Source: Brevibacillus brevis | Lineage (GTDB): Bacteria > Bacillota > Bacilli > Brevibacillales > Brevibacillaceae | Assembly (NCBI RefSeq): GCF_900637055.1 | Contig: NZ_LR134338.1 | Location: 784,501-848,500 of the forward strand | Direction of reading: 5' to 3' | Length of the DNA: 64,000 nucleotides | Shown here: piece by piece, positions 25,950-33,665 of the stretch | How the letters are laid out: each line of letters starts with the position of its first letter | How positions within the stretch are numbered: position 1 is the stretch's first letter | Made by a program: the position numbers and the translations under genes | Notes under the pieces: model-generated | What the model was told of the DNA's origin: nothing | The model's input: only the letters and a program-made list of their open reading frames with translations | Database searches by the model: none

Positions 25950-26684
25950 ATGCGGTATAAACGAGTCCTGGTCAAGTTAAGCGGTGGAGCGGTAGCCAAG
26001 GAAAACGGGTTTGGCTTTGATCCTGTGCAGCTGGAGCATATCGCGGGGGAGATTCTGGCTCTACTGGATATGGGCGTAGAAGTAGCCATCGTGATCGGCG
26101 GGGGCAATATTTTTCGCGGAAACATGGCCGATCAATGGGGAATCGAGCGGGTGGAGGCGGACAACATCGGTACATTGGCTACCGTCATCAACAGCTTGAT
26201 GCTGCGCGGAGTTTTGAAGGCCCGTGTAAACAGGGAAGTCAGAGTGATGACTGCCGTTCCGATCAATGCAGTCGCCGAGCCGTACATTCGTCTGCGGGCC
26301 GTTCATCATTTGGAAAAGGGGCATGTGGTCATCTTCGCTGGGGGAAATGGTCAACCGTATGTGACCACTGACTATCCCGCTGTTCAGCGGGCGCTCGAGG
26401 TAGGCACGGACGCCCTTTTGGTCGCAAAGCACGGCGTAGATGGCGTGTACACGGCCGATCCGCGCAAGGATTCTACCGCGAAGCAGTATGTAGAGGTTTC
26501 TTTTGACGAGGTGGTCAGAAGAGATTTGCGTGTCATGGATCAGGCCGCGATGATTTTGGCCAGAGACCATCAATTGCCGCTGCACGTGTTTAACTTTGAC
26601 CAGCCGGGAGCCATGGCGCGGATTTGTCGAGGGGAGCAGGTAGGTACGTACATTAGCACAGAGCTTGCGGCACTGTATAAGTAG
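25950..26684 (+). CDS. divergent paralogue of uridylate kinase (PyrH-like amino acid kinase)
   Basis: The 244-residue amino-acid-kinase-fold protein is closest to bacterial UMP kinase by pattern: VIGGGNIFRG, NIGTLATVINSLML, HLEKGHVVIFAGGNG, KHGVDGVYTADPRKD. It departs at sites that are nearly invariant in PyrH: KLSGGA instead of KLSGEA, and AGGNGQPYVTTDYPAV where PyrH has AGTGNPFFTTDTAA. It is not in the usual rpsB-tsf-pyrH-frr cluster, so a second, specialised enzyme is likely. The ATG at 25950 has GGGGGAGG six bases upstream. The 90 in-frame bases before it overlap the terminator. Whether it phosphorylates UMP is open. Confidence 0.8.
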   Translation: MRYKRVLVKLSGGAVAKENGFGFDPVQLEHIAGEILALLDMGVEVAIVIGGGNIFRGNMADQWGIERVEADNIGTLATVINSLMLRGVLKARVNREVRVMTAVPINAVAEPYIRLRAVHHLEKGHVVIFAGGNGQPYVTTDYPAVQRALEVGTDALLVAKHGVDGVYTADPRKDSTAKQYVEVSFDEVVRRDLRVMDQAAMILARDHQLPLHVFNFDQPGAMARICRGEQVGTYISTELAALYK

Positions 26685-26724
26685 TAGGCAAAGGTTGGTG
26701 CGTTTACGTTTGTAAAGCGAGACA

Positions 26725-26764
26725 GCGGCAGCCTAGGACGAGAAAATAAGTCCTGGACTGCCGC
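26725..26764. terminator. hairpin between convergent genes
   Basis: A 15-bp stem (26725-26739 / 26750-26764, one mismatch and one G-U) lies between the convergent UMP kinase-like and MFS genes. There is no T-run on either side, so termination strength is uncertain. Confidence 0.5.
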
Positions 26765-26770
26765 GGATCA

Positions 26771-28318
26771 TTACATCTCACCTGGCGTTTTCTGTCCGAT
26801 GGGGGGGATATTCCGAAGCTTGATCACGGTGAGTATGGCGATAGCGATCATGAGCCCGCCGCTAACGGCCACAACAGCATGCATGCCGTCGGTAAAGGCT
26901 ATCTGGGCGCCATGAAGAAGGGTTGAACCAATAGGTTCGGGTAAAGCTTTAGCCGCCGAGACTGCCCCAGCCAGACTTTCGCGGGCGGCTCCGGATGTTA
27001 ACGTCGTAACATCTCTCGGTATGAAGCGGGCAATTTGAGTGCGGTACACGTATGTTCCGATGCTGCCTAATACAGCGATACCAAGCGCGAATGCGAATTC
27101 ACCGCTCGTCTGCAGCAAGGACGCCGCCGAACCCGCTTTCGCCGGCGGGGCCGAGCCGATGATTAGATCGCTGGACAAGCTCGCAAACGGGGCTGCTCCC
27201 ACATTAAAAAAGATATAACCGACGATCAGGGTAGAGAGCCCGGATCCCGCCTCTACCTGGGACAGTAGAATACAACCAGTCGCTGATATGGCAAGACCTG
27301 CTCCGATCAGGAGCGACGGTCGGACCCGCCGAGCGATGATCGGCGACAAAAACATGCCCGCCATCGACGCAACCACTCCCGGGAGCATGCACATCGCTGC
27401 CGCAAGCGGCGATAGTCCTTCCACGAATTGAAGATGCTGTGCAATGAAGAGCATGGAAGCGCCTGTCAAAGTGATGCCGAACATGCCGCCCAGTGCCGTG
27501 CGGAAGGCGGGGTTTGCGAATAGGCGCAAGTCCATAAGCGGACTGTCCAACCGTTGCTGCCGTCTTACGAATAACGTCCCGAAAACAGCTCCAGCCGCGA
27601 TGGCAATGAGCGGCAAAGTCTGTAAACCTTGCTTAGCGATTTCCTTTAGGCCGTATATTGCCGGTAGAATGGTGCACATCGACAGCATGACGCTAGTCAT
27701 ATCCAAATGACCAGGTGCGGGATCCCGATATTCGGGCAGAAGATGGGACGCAGTCAACAACAGCAGCGCCATGACTGGAACGCCGAGTAGAAAAATCGAA
27801 CCCCATGAAAAATGCTCCAGCATCATCCCGCCGACCACTGGGCCAAGCGCCATGCCTCCCATGGAGCACATGAACCATATGCCTATGGCAAGGGAACGCT
27901 GCTTATGATCGCGGAACATATTGCTGATTAAAGCCAGGGACGAAGGCGATACCGTCGCCCCGGCTATGCCGAGCAGTGCCCGTGCTGCAATCAGCATTCC
28001 AGAGGTGCTGGAATAAGCGGCCAACACCGAAGCCAAACCGAATGCCGCTGCGCCGAACATCAGCAGCTTACGGCGGCCGATCCGATCTCCGAGCGAGCCC
28101 ATCGTGATCAGAAACCCCGCGAGCATGAAGCCGTATATGTCCATGATCCAGAGCTGTTCTGTACTGTCAGCGCCGATAGAGACGCTTATGTGAGGAAGGG
28201 CAAGAATCATGACGGACAAGTCTATCGAAACGAGCAGTGCAGGCAATGAAAGCACGGCAAGTCCAATCCATTCGTTCAAACCGGCCCGTTTACTCGATGC
28301 AAGCGCAGCATCTTTCAT
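26771..28318 (-). CDS. MFS drug exporter, DHA2 (EmrB/QacA) family
   Basis: The 515-residue transporter with about 14 helices, the DHA2 hallmark. Motif A appears as GSLGDRIGRRKLL and motif C as LGIAGATVSPSSLALISNMF. It probably exports hydrophobic cations or antibiotics by proton antiport. Its ATG overlaps the TGA of the AHSA1 gene (ATGA), and it is the last gene of the merR-AHSA1-MFS unit. Codon choice is richer in GCC/GCG/CCG than in the neighbours, hinting at acquisition. The MerR-type promoter suggests induction by the exported compound. Confidence 0.92.
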   Translation of the reverse strand: MKDAALASSKRAGLNEWIGLAVLSLPALLVSIDLSVMILALPHISVSIGADSTEQLWIMDIYGFMLAGFLITMGSLGDRIGRRKLLMFGAAAFGLASVLAAYSSTSGMLIAARALLGIAGATVSPSSLALISNMFRDHKQRSLAIGIWFMCSMGGMALGPVVGGMMLEHFSWGSIFLLGVPVMALLLLTASHLLPEYRDPAPGHLDMTSVMLSMCTILPAIYGLKEIAKQGLQTLPLIAIAAGAVFGTLFVRRQQRLDSPLMDLRLFANPAFRTALGGMFGITLTGASMLFIAQHLQFVEGLSPLAAAMCMLPGVVASMAGMFLSPIIARRVRPSLLIGAGLAISATGCILLSQVEAGSGLSTLIVGYIFFNVGAAPFASLSSDLIIGSAPPAKAGSAASLLQTSGEFAFALGIAVLGSIGTYVYRTQIARFIPRDVTTLTSGAARESLAGAVSAAKALPEPIGSTLLHGAQIAFTDGMHAVVAVSGGLMIAIAILTVIKLRNIPPIGQKTPGEM

Positions 28319-28755
28319 TGGCCGTCCAGAACCTCTCCGAGTCGATCCAACATCACCTTTGTTCCGTGCTCACGCTGTTCAGGCGTATCGAGACCGTCCA
28401 GAAAAACGCCCTGCTCGGTATAGATCAAGCGCGTGCCGCCATCCACAGAATCGAATTCCACCGTCGTCACGGATACAGACATCCGCTTGTCTTCCATATC
28501 CAGCGTGTAGGAGTATACAATTCGCCTATTCTCAACGATTTCCTGATAGCAGGCATCGAATATGAAAACGGGTCCCCCAGGCGGACCACCGCGATTGAAT
28601 TCGCGGCCGCCGACGCGGAAGTCGAACTCGTCGGCTTTAGGAAACCAACTGGCTTTGGCAGCTTGACCCGCCCATGCAGCGAATACACGGGCAGGGGAAT
28701 GCTTATAGTTTCTTTCGATGACAAATGTGGAATGCTTGGCAGATCTTTCACTCAT
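28315..28755 (-). CDS. SRPBCC/AHSA1-domain protein
   Basis: The 146-residue protein has the START-like AHSA1 fold with a hydrophobic ligand cavity: HSPARVFAAWAGQAAKASWF, FRVGGREFNRGGPPGG, and TRLIYTEQGVFLDG. It is related to the C-terminal domain of Hsp90 activator Aha1, though free-standing bacterial members are mostly uncharacterised and may bind small hydrophobic molecules. The ATG at 28755 has GGAGG eight bases upstream and overlaps the merR stop. The longer in-frame version starting at 28794 lies within merR. Position between regulator and exporter suggests a role in binding or modifying the exported compound. Confidence 0.85.
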   Translation of the reverse strand: MSERSAKHSTFVIERNYKHSPARVFAAWAGQAAKASWFPKADEFDFRVGGREFNRGGPPGGPVFIFDACYQEIVENRRIVYSYTLDMEDKRMSVSVTTVEFDSVDGGTRLIYTEQGVFLDGLDTPEQREHGTKVMLDRLGEVLDGQ

Positions 28756-29257
28756 AGTCGAAACCTCCTTGTCCGGGTTCTTCCGGATGCTCATCTAAAT
28801 ATTCACCAAGTCGGTCGAGGTGGCGATCCATACTCGATTTTCTCTCGGCGAAAAACTTCTCATGATTCATTCTCATCGTCCGTATGATGTTCATGAAATG
28901 CTCAACGGTAAACGGTTCATTCCTTTGCATCCGACTCGATACATTTTCAAGCTCGTGCAAGAGTTTCTGCTGCATGCGGATACTTTCTTTCAGGCTGTCT
29001 ATTTGAATGGTAACAATGTCTGACAGGCTGAGTTGGTCTCCGGTCATAACGGCTTTAATCTGCTCCAGCGATAACCCCAACTCCTTTAAGGACAAAATTT
29101 GCTGTAGGCGTGAAATGTCCTTTTCGGTGTAGAGTCTGTATCCGGATGGCGAATAGCCGGATGGAGAAAACAAGCCTATCTGATCGTAAAAACGTAAAGT
29201 TCGTATCGTAATTCCTGCCATTTTCGCAAGTTCTCCGACTTTCCAATGTCGTTTCAT
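28748..29257 (-). CDS. MerR-family transcriptional regulator
   Basis: The 169-residue regulator has an N-terminal winged helix WKVGELAKMAGITIRTLRFYDQIGLF, the wing SGYRLYTEKDISRLQQI, then a dimerisation helix and a short TipA-like C-terminal part (about 90 residues). There is no cysteine cluster, so the ligand is organic rather than a metal. It is the first gene of an operon with an AHSA1 protein and an MFS exporter, and probably regulates its own promoter, whose 19-bp spacer carries a near-perfect dyad. AAAGGGG precedes the ATG. Confidence 0.92.
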   Translation of the reverse strand: MKRHWKVGELAKMAGITIRTLRFYDQIGLFSPSGYSPSGYRLYTEKDISRLQQILSLKELGLSLEQIKAVMTGDQLSLSDIVTIQIDSLKESIRMQQKLLHELENVSSRMQRNEPFTVEHFMNIIRTMRMNHEKFFAERKSSMDRHLDRLGEYLDEHPEEPGQGGFDYE

Positions 29258-29304
29258 GATCAGCCCCTTTCTTGATCGCTAGCTAGCGTTTCACCGGTAA
29301 TTTC

Positions 29305-29335
29305 ACTATAAACCGTTACGTTACGTAATGGTCAA
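29305..29335 (-). promoter_or_regulatory. MerR-type promoter and operator
   Basis: Reading the minus strand: -35 TTGACC (29330-29335), a 19-bp spacer and -10 TATAGT (29305-29310). The overlong spacer is the MerR hallmark. Within it is a 21-bp dyad (29312-29332) with arms ACC-TTACGT and ACGTAA-GGT around a single central base; only one symmetric pair mismatches. It lies about 50 bases before the merR start. Confidence 0.9.
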
Positions 29336-29503
29336 GGAGCCTTATGAAGTTTTTTCCAATTCAAAAGTGAACTTGCCCGTTAGCGTTTCATAACCCGAAG
29401 AGTCTAAAACTTTATTTTCTCGAAATATTTCTAAGCCCCTTCTTCCTGCTTTTTTGTTTACAATGGATACAGAGTGTTGAATTGGTTTGAAAGGATGTCG
29501 TAC

Positions 29504-31702
29504 ATGAGTAAAACAGTTGTACTGGCAGAAAAGCCTTCGGTTGGACGCGACATTGCCAAAGTATTGCAGTGTCACAAAAAAGGAAACGGCTTTTTTGAAG
29601 GAGATAAATATATTGTGACATGGGCGCTCGGGCATTTGGTCACTCTCGCTGATCCAGAAGCGTACGGGCAGCAATTCAGCTCGTGGCGAATCGAGGATTT
29701 GCCGATTATGCCGTCCCCGTTGCGCTTGGTCGTGATCAAGGAAAGCAACAAGCAATTCCAGGTCGTCAAACAACAAATGAGACGCAATGATGTCGGGCAG
29801 ATCGTCATTGCGACGGATGCAGGGCGTGAAGGAGAACTCGTTGCTCGGTGGATTCTTGAGCTGGTTCACGTGAATAAACCAATTAAGCGCCTGTGGATTT
29901 CCTCGGTGACAGATAAGGCAATCCGCGAAGGCTTCCGCAATCTGAAGGACGGCAAAAACTATGAAAACTTGTTTGCCTCCGCCGCTGCTCGTGCAGAAGC
30001 AGACTGGCTCGTAGGAATCAATGCCACCCGCGCCTTGACGTGCAAGCATAACGCCCAGCTCTCTTGCGGCCGTGTCCAGACGCCAACACTCGCTATTGTG
30101 GCAACGCGAGAAGAGGAGATTCGACGCTTTACGCCCAAGCCATTTTACGGGCTGTCTGCGGTGGCCCAAGGTCCGATTCAGCTCCAATGGCAGGATCAGC
30201 AAACAAAGGATTTCAAAACATTTTCCAAGGAAAAGGCTGATCAGCTAATAGCCGCTCTCAAACAGGAGAAAAGTGCTGAAATCATTGAGGTTACTCGTGC
30301 ACACAAAAAGACGTATGCTCCACAGCTGTACGATTTGACGGAGCTGCAACGGGATGCCAACCGGATGTTTGGCTATTCGCCAAAGCAGACGCTGTCCATC
30401 ATGCAAGGGCTGTATGAGCATCACAAGGCAGTGACGTACCCACGAACGGACTCTCGCTATCTCTCTGCTGATATCGTCGAGACGCTGCCGGATCGAATCA
30501 AGGCTGTCCAAATGAAGCCATATGCGCCCCTCGCCGCCAGAATCCTGCGTGCGCCGATCAAAGCAAGCAAATCGTTCGTGGATGACAGCAAAGTATCGGA
30601 CCACCATGCGATTATCCCGACGGAGCAAGCTGTTTTTCTCGGTGATTTGAGCGATAAGGAACGCAAGATTTTCGACCTCATCGTGAAGCGCTTCCTGGCC
30701 GTTTTGCTGCCTGCTTTCGAATACGAGCAAACAACCATCCAGGCGAAAATCGGGAATGAAACGTTCCTGGCAAAAGGAAAAACCGTGCTCTCCCAAGGCT
30801 GGAGAGAGGCGTATGACCACGATGTGGAAGAAGACGATGCGAAGGACGGCGTAAAGGAACAAATCCTGCCTTCTCTTGCCAAAGGAGATCGCCTGCAAAT
30901 CCAGTCGATATCACAGACCAAGGGCGAGACGAAGCCGCCAGAGCCATTTACAGAAGCGAGTCTGCTGTCTGCGATGGAAAACCCGGCGAAATACATGGCG
31001 AACGAGAGCAAGGATTTGATCAAAACGATTGGGGAAACAGGCGGACTAGGTACGGTAGCAACCCGCGCGGATGTGATCGAGAAGCTGTTCAACAGCTTTT
31101 TGCTAGAGAAGCGCGGCAAGCATATTTTTGTCACCGCAAAAGCCAAGCAATTGCTAGAGCTCGTCCCAGATGAAATGCAGTCGCCGACCTTGACCGCCCA
31201 ATGGGAGCAAAAGCTCGGTGCCATCGCTAAGGGAAGCTTGAACAAGCGAGCGTTTATCGAAGAGATGAAAACGTACGCCAAAGAAGTCGTCCAACAGATC
31301 AAGAACAGCGATCAGACTTTCCGGCACGACAACCTGACCAGAAGCAGGTGCCCGGAGTGCAATAAGTTTTTGCTGGAGGTAAACGGGAAGCGCGGCAAAA
31401 TGCAGGTGTGCCAGGATCGGGAATGCGGCTATCGCAAAAGCATTGCCAAGCAGACCAATGCCAGATGTCCAAAATGCCACAAAAGATTGGAGCTGCGCGG
31501 AGAAGGGGAAGGACAAACCTTTGTCTGTGCTTGTGGGCACAAGGAAAAATTGAAAACCTTCCAGGAGCGTCGCGATAAGGAAAAGGGCAGCAAGGTTTCG
31601 AAGAAAGAAGTAGCCAAGTATTTGAAGGGGCAAGACAAGGAGCAGGACGAAGGAATCAACTCAGCGTTGAAAGACGCACTGTCCAAATTAAAGTTCGACT
31701 AA
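29504..31702 (+). CDS. topB: DNA topoisomerase III
   Basis: The 732-residue type IA topoisomerase. It starts with the TOPRIM segment VVLAEKPSVGRDIAKVLQC and ATDAGREGELVARWIL (metal acidic residues), and has the active-site tyrosine in TYPRTDSRYLS. It ends in a zinc-binding region: CPEC, then C and C in VCQDRECGY, CPKC and VCACG. It relaxes negative supercoils and decatenates replication or recombination intermediates. The ATG at 29504 with AAGGA upstream gives the standard MSKTVVLAEKPS start; the in-frame 29474 start has no ribosome site. Single-gene unit with a terminator after it. Confidence 0.95.
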   Translation: MSKTVVLAEKPSVGRDIAKVLQCHKKGNGFFEGDKYIVTWALGHLVTLADPEAYGQQFSSWRIEDLPIMPSPLRLVVIKESNKQFQVVKQQMRRNDVGQIVIATDAGREGELVARWILELVHVNKPIKRLWISSVTDKAIREGFRNLKDGKNYENLFASAAARAEADWLVGINATRALTCKHNAQLSCGRVQTPTLAIVATREEEIRRFTPKPFYGLSAVAQGPIQLQWQDQQTKDFKTFSKEKADQLIAALKQEKSAEIIEVTRAHKKTYAPQLYDLTELQRDANRMFGYSPKQTLSIMQGLYEHHKAVTYPRTDSRYLSADIVETLPDRIKAVQMKPYAPLAARILRAPIKASKSFVDDSKVSDHHAIIPTEQAVFLGDLSDKERKIFDLIVKRFLAVLLPAFEYEQTTIQAKIGNETFLAKGKTVLSQGWREAYDHDVEEDDAKDGVKEQILPSLAKGDRLQIQSISQTKGETKPPEPFTEASLLSAMENPAKYMANESKDLIKTIGETGGLGTVATRADVIEKLFNSFLLEKRGKHIFVTAKAKQLLELVPDEMQSPTLTAQWEQKLGAIAKGSLNKRAFIEEMKTYAKEVVQQIKNSDQTFRHDNLTRSRCPECNKFLLEVNGKRGKMQVCQDRECGYRKSIAKQTNARCPKCHKRLELRGEGEGQTFVCACGHKEKLKTFQERRDKEKGSKVSKKEVAKYLKGQDKEQDEGINSALKDALSKLKFD

Positions 31703-31730
31703 AGAGGCATGAAACAAAAGCGTGAAACAA

Positions 31731-31768
31731 AAGGCGGCCGACCATTCAAGTCAGCCGCCTCTTTCTAT
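31731..31768. terminator. bidirectional terminator between topB and the VOC gene
   Basis: Stem AGGCGGC / GCCGCCT (31732-31738 / 31754-31760), with extra pairing inside, then CTTTCTATTT on the plus strand and a TTTTG tract on the minus strand. Confidence 0.75.
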
Positions 31769-32155
31769 TTACTTTTTCTCCAGCACAGCAAAGTAATTTT
31801 CTTCATCGTCTGCGAAGTTAAAGACGCGGCCAGAAGGCATCGTAACAATGTCTCCAACCTTCACATTTTTATTCATGAGGTCGTTACGCAATTCCTCGAT
31901 ATTTTCCGAAAAGAGCAGAAGCGAAGGAGTGCCAAGATTCATTCCGGGCGACATTTTCGCAACGAATTCCTTATTGTGCAGAACGATGCTTGTTTCAGCG
32001 CCTTGTGCGGGAGCAATTTCAATCCATCTCATTTCACCGTTCTTCTCTTCTGAAACAACGCGGAACCCTAGTTTTTCGGTCCAAAAGTTCACTGCTTGAT
32101 CCTGATTATTGACATACAACATGATTTGACCGACTTTGCTAATCATCATGGACAT
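31769..32155 (-). CDS. VOC-family (glyoxalase/bleomycin-resistance fold) protein
   Basis: The 128-residue vicinal-oxygen-chelate protein has paired beta-alpha-beta motifs: VGQIMLYVNNQDQAVNFWTEKLGF near the start and GDIVTMPSGRVFNFADDEENYFAVLE at the end. The fold is used for metal-dependent dioxygenases, glyoxalase I and drug-binding proteins. The usual metal ligands are not obvious here, so it could be a binding protein. The ATG at 32155 has GGGAG six bases upstream. It is divergent from the export operon, with 319 bases between them. Confidence 0.85.
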   Translation of the reverse strand: MSMMISKVGQIMLYVNNQDQAVNFWTEKLGFRVVSEEKNGEMRWIEIAPAQGAETSIVLHNKEFVAKMSPGMNLGTPSLLLFSENIEELRNDLMNKNVKVGDIVTMPSGRVFNFADDEENYFAVLEKK

Positions 32156-32317
32156 TTTCCACTCCCTACATGGTAGTTAAAAACCGACGTTCCCAATCCT
32201 TTCCCATCCCGACGGTATCGGATACCCGATGCCAACGGACGTGGTCTAGCTTGTCTTCATCATAGCATGAATAATCAGACAAGATTTCTTTTCGATTGCG
32301 CATTTTAGAAAAAGGAA

Positions 32318-32346
32318 TTGCATTTGGTGAAACAGGAGCATATACT
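32318..32346 (+). promoter_or_regulatory. promoter of the HlyD-ABC-TetR export operon
   Basis: TTGCAT (32318-32323), a 17-bp spacer and TATACT (32341-32346). The start point would fall at about 32353, just before the first operator. Confidence 0.65.
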
Positions 32347-32356
32347 CACAATTAAA

Positions 32357-32370
32357 AGTGAGTAATCACT
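32357..32370 (+). promoter_or_regulatory. operator site 1, probably for the downstream TetR protein
   Basis: AGTGAGTAATCACT, an imperfect palindrome next to the predicted transcription start. An exact inverse copy lies at 32434-32447. This style (TGA-rich dyad) is common for TetR-family operators, and the operon ends with a tetR gene. Confidence 0.7.
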
Positions 32371-32433
32371 CGCTAATCAAAAAAGGTTTTCTCGAGCCTG
32401 GTTCTGTGGCTTGTTTTTTTCTCATAAAAAGAA

Positions 32434-32447
32434 AGTGATTACTCACT
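32434..32447 (+). promoter_or_regulatory. operator site 2, inverse copy of site 1
   Basis: AGTGATTACTCACT, the exact reverse complement of site 1, 77 bp away centre to centre. A possible -10 (TATTAT, 32449-32454) follows directly. Between the sites is a short hairpin (CGAGCC...GGCTTG) followed by T7 (near 32413), which could act as a leader terminator. Confidence 0.65.
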
Positions 32448-32474
32448 CTATTATGTAAGTAGGGGGAAGCGTCT

Positions 32475-33665
32475 ATGAAACCAGTTGTTCGCTCCATCTG
32501 TATCGGGGGACTGTTACTGGCATTGTCGGGGTGCAATTGGACATCCGAAAATCATCCGTCTTTGTCCGGCACAATCGAGGCCATCGAGCTGCCAATCGTA
32601 GCTGAAGTAGGCGGATTGGTGACAAACATTACGGCAGAAGAGGGAAGTGCGGTAAAAAAAGGACAAGTGCTGGCCCAAATCGATAAACGAAGCTACCAAA
32701 TTACTGTAGCAGAAGCACAGGCAGCACTGGACCAAGCGACAGCGAGACTAGAAGAAGCGAAGGCTGGTTCACGCGACACGACGATCCAAAGAAGCATGGC
32801 TAACGTCCAGCAGGCCAATGCGAACATCCAACTGGCACAAGCGCGAAAAAATCAGGCGGAAGCGGGAAAAGCACGTGCTGCTGAGCAGATGACACAGGCA
32901 GAATCGCAATGGCAGGGGGCGCAGCAGACCCTCTTGTATCAACAAAAAAGGCTCGAGGAAGCAACAGCGCTCTACGAAAAAGGAGCGATCTCTGCCAAAG
33001 ACCTCGACACGCAAAAAGAAGCAGTGAACCAGGCAAAAACGCAGGCAGATCAATGGGCGGCACAAGTAGCACAGGTACAGGCACAGTACCGTTCTGCACA
33101 AGAAGACATCGCTGCTGCTGCTGCCCAAATCGGTACAGCACAAGCCGCGCAAGCCGGAGCGCAGGCGGATCTCGATCAGGTGAAGGAAGGAAGTACCGAT
33201 TACGCGATTCGAGCACTGCTCGCCACCCAGCAGCAGGCGAAAGCGAAACTGGATCAAGCCTTATTGCAGCTGGAAAAATCCAAGATTACGGCAACAGACG
33301 ATGGGACTCTCTTGCGCTCCTCTATCGAACAGGGGGAAGTAGCCAAAACAGGCGCTACCTTGTTTACGATGATGAAGACGGATCAGCTCGAGCTTGTCGT
33401 GTACATCCCGGAAGCACAATTGAATCGGGTGAAAAAAGGGCAGGAGGTTGGCATCAAGGTGGATGCCTATCCGGAAGAGACGTTTACGGGAACGATCAGT
33501 CGCATCTCGGAAAAAGCAGAGTTCACGCCGAAAAATGTACAGACGGCGGATGAACGCACCAAGCTTGTGTTCGCTGTTACGATTCACATCACAGATGGAC
33601 TCGACAAAATCAAACCAGGTATGCCTGCCGATGTGCTGCTGGCAGACAAGGAGGGAGGTCAATGA
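32475..33665 (+). CDS. HlyD/MacA-type efflux periplasmic adaptor, lipoprotein
   Basis: The 396-residue membrane fusion protein. It has a lipoprotein signal (IGGLLLALSGC, lipid on the cysteine near residue 21). A biotinyl-lipoyl half follows (VGGLVTNITAEEGSAVKKGQVLAQID), then a long Ala/Gln-rich coiled-coil hairpin (about 80-260) and the second lipoyl half and beta-barrel (GEVAKTGATLFTMMKTDQLELVVYIPE, IKPGMPADVLL). It pairs with the ABC ATPase and permease encoded next; the stop overlaps the ATPase start. In a Gram-positive cell it would sit on the outer face of the membrane. The layout matches the YbhGFS-type export systems. Confidence 0.9.
   Translation: MKPVVRSICIGGLLLALSGCNWTSENHPSLSGTIEAIELPIVAEVGGLVTNITAEEGSAVKKGQVLAQIDKRSYQITVAEAQAALDQATARLEEAKAGSRDTTIQRSMANVQQANANIQLAQARKNQAEAGKARAAEQMTQAESQWQGAQQTLLYQQKRLEEATALYEKGAISAKDLDTQKEAVNQAKTQADQWAAQVAQVQAQYRSAQEDIAAAAAQIGTAQAAQAGAQADLDQVKEGSTDYAIRALLATQQQAKAKLDQALLQLEKSKITATDDGTLLRSSIEQGEVAKTGATLFTMMKTDQLELVVYIPEAQLNRVKKGQEVGIKVDAYPEETFTGTISRISEKAEFTPKNVQTADERTKLVFAVTIHITDGLDKIKPGMPADVLLADKEGGQ

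Noticed and set aside
29100..29180. SPSGY-SPSGY tandem repeat in the MerR wing as an in-frame duplication
   Set aside because: The wing has the normal MerR length, so the repeated word is coincidental substitution rather than an insertion.
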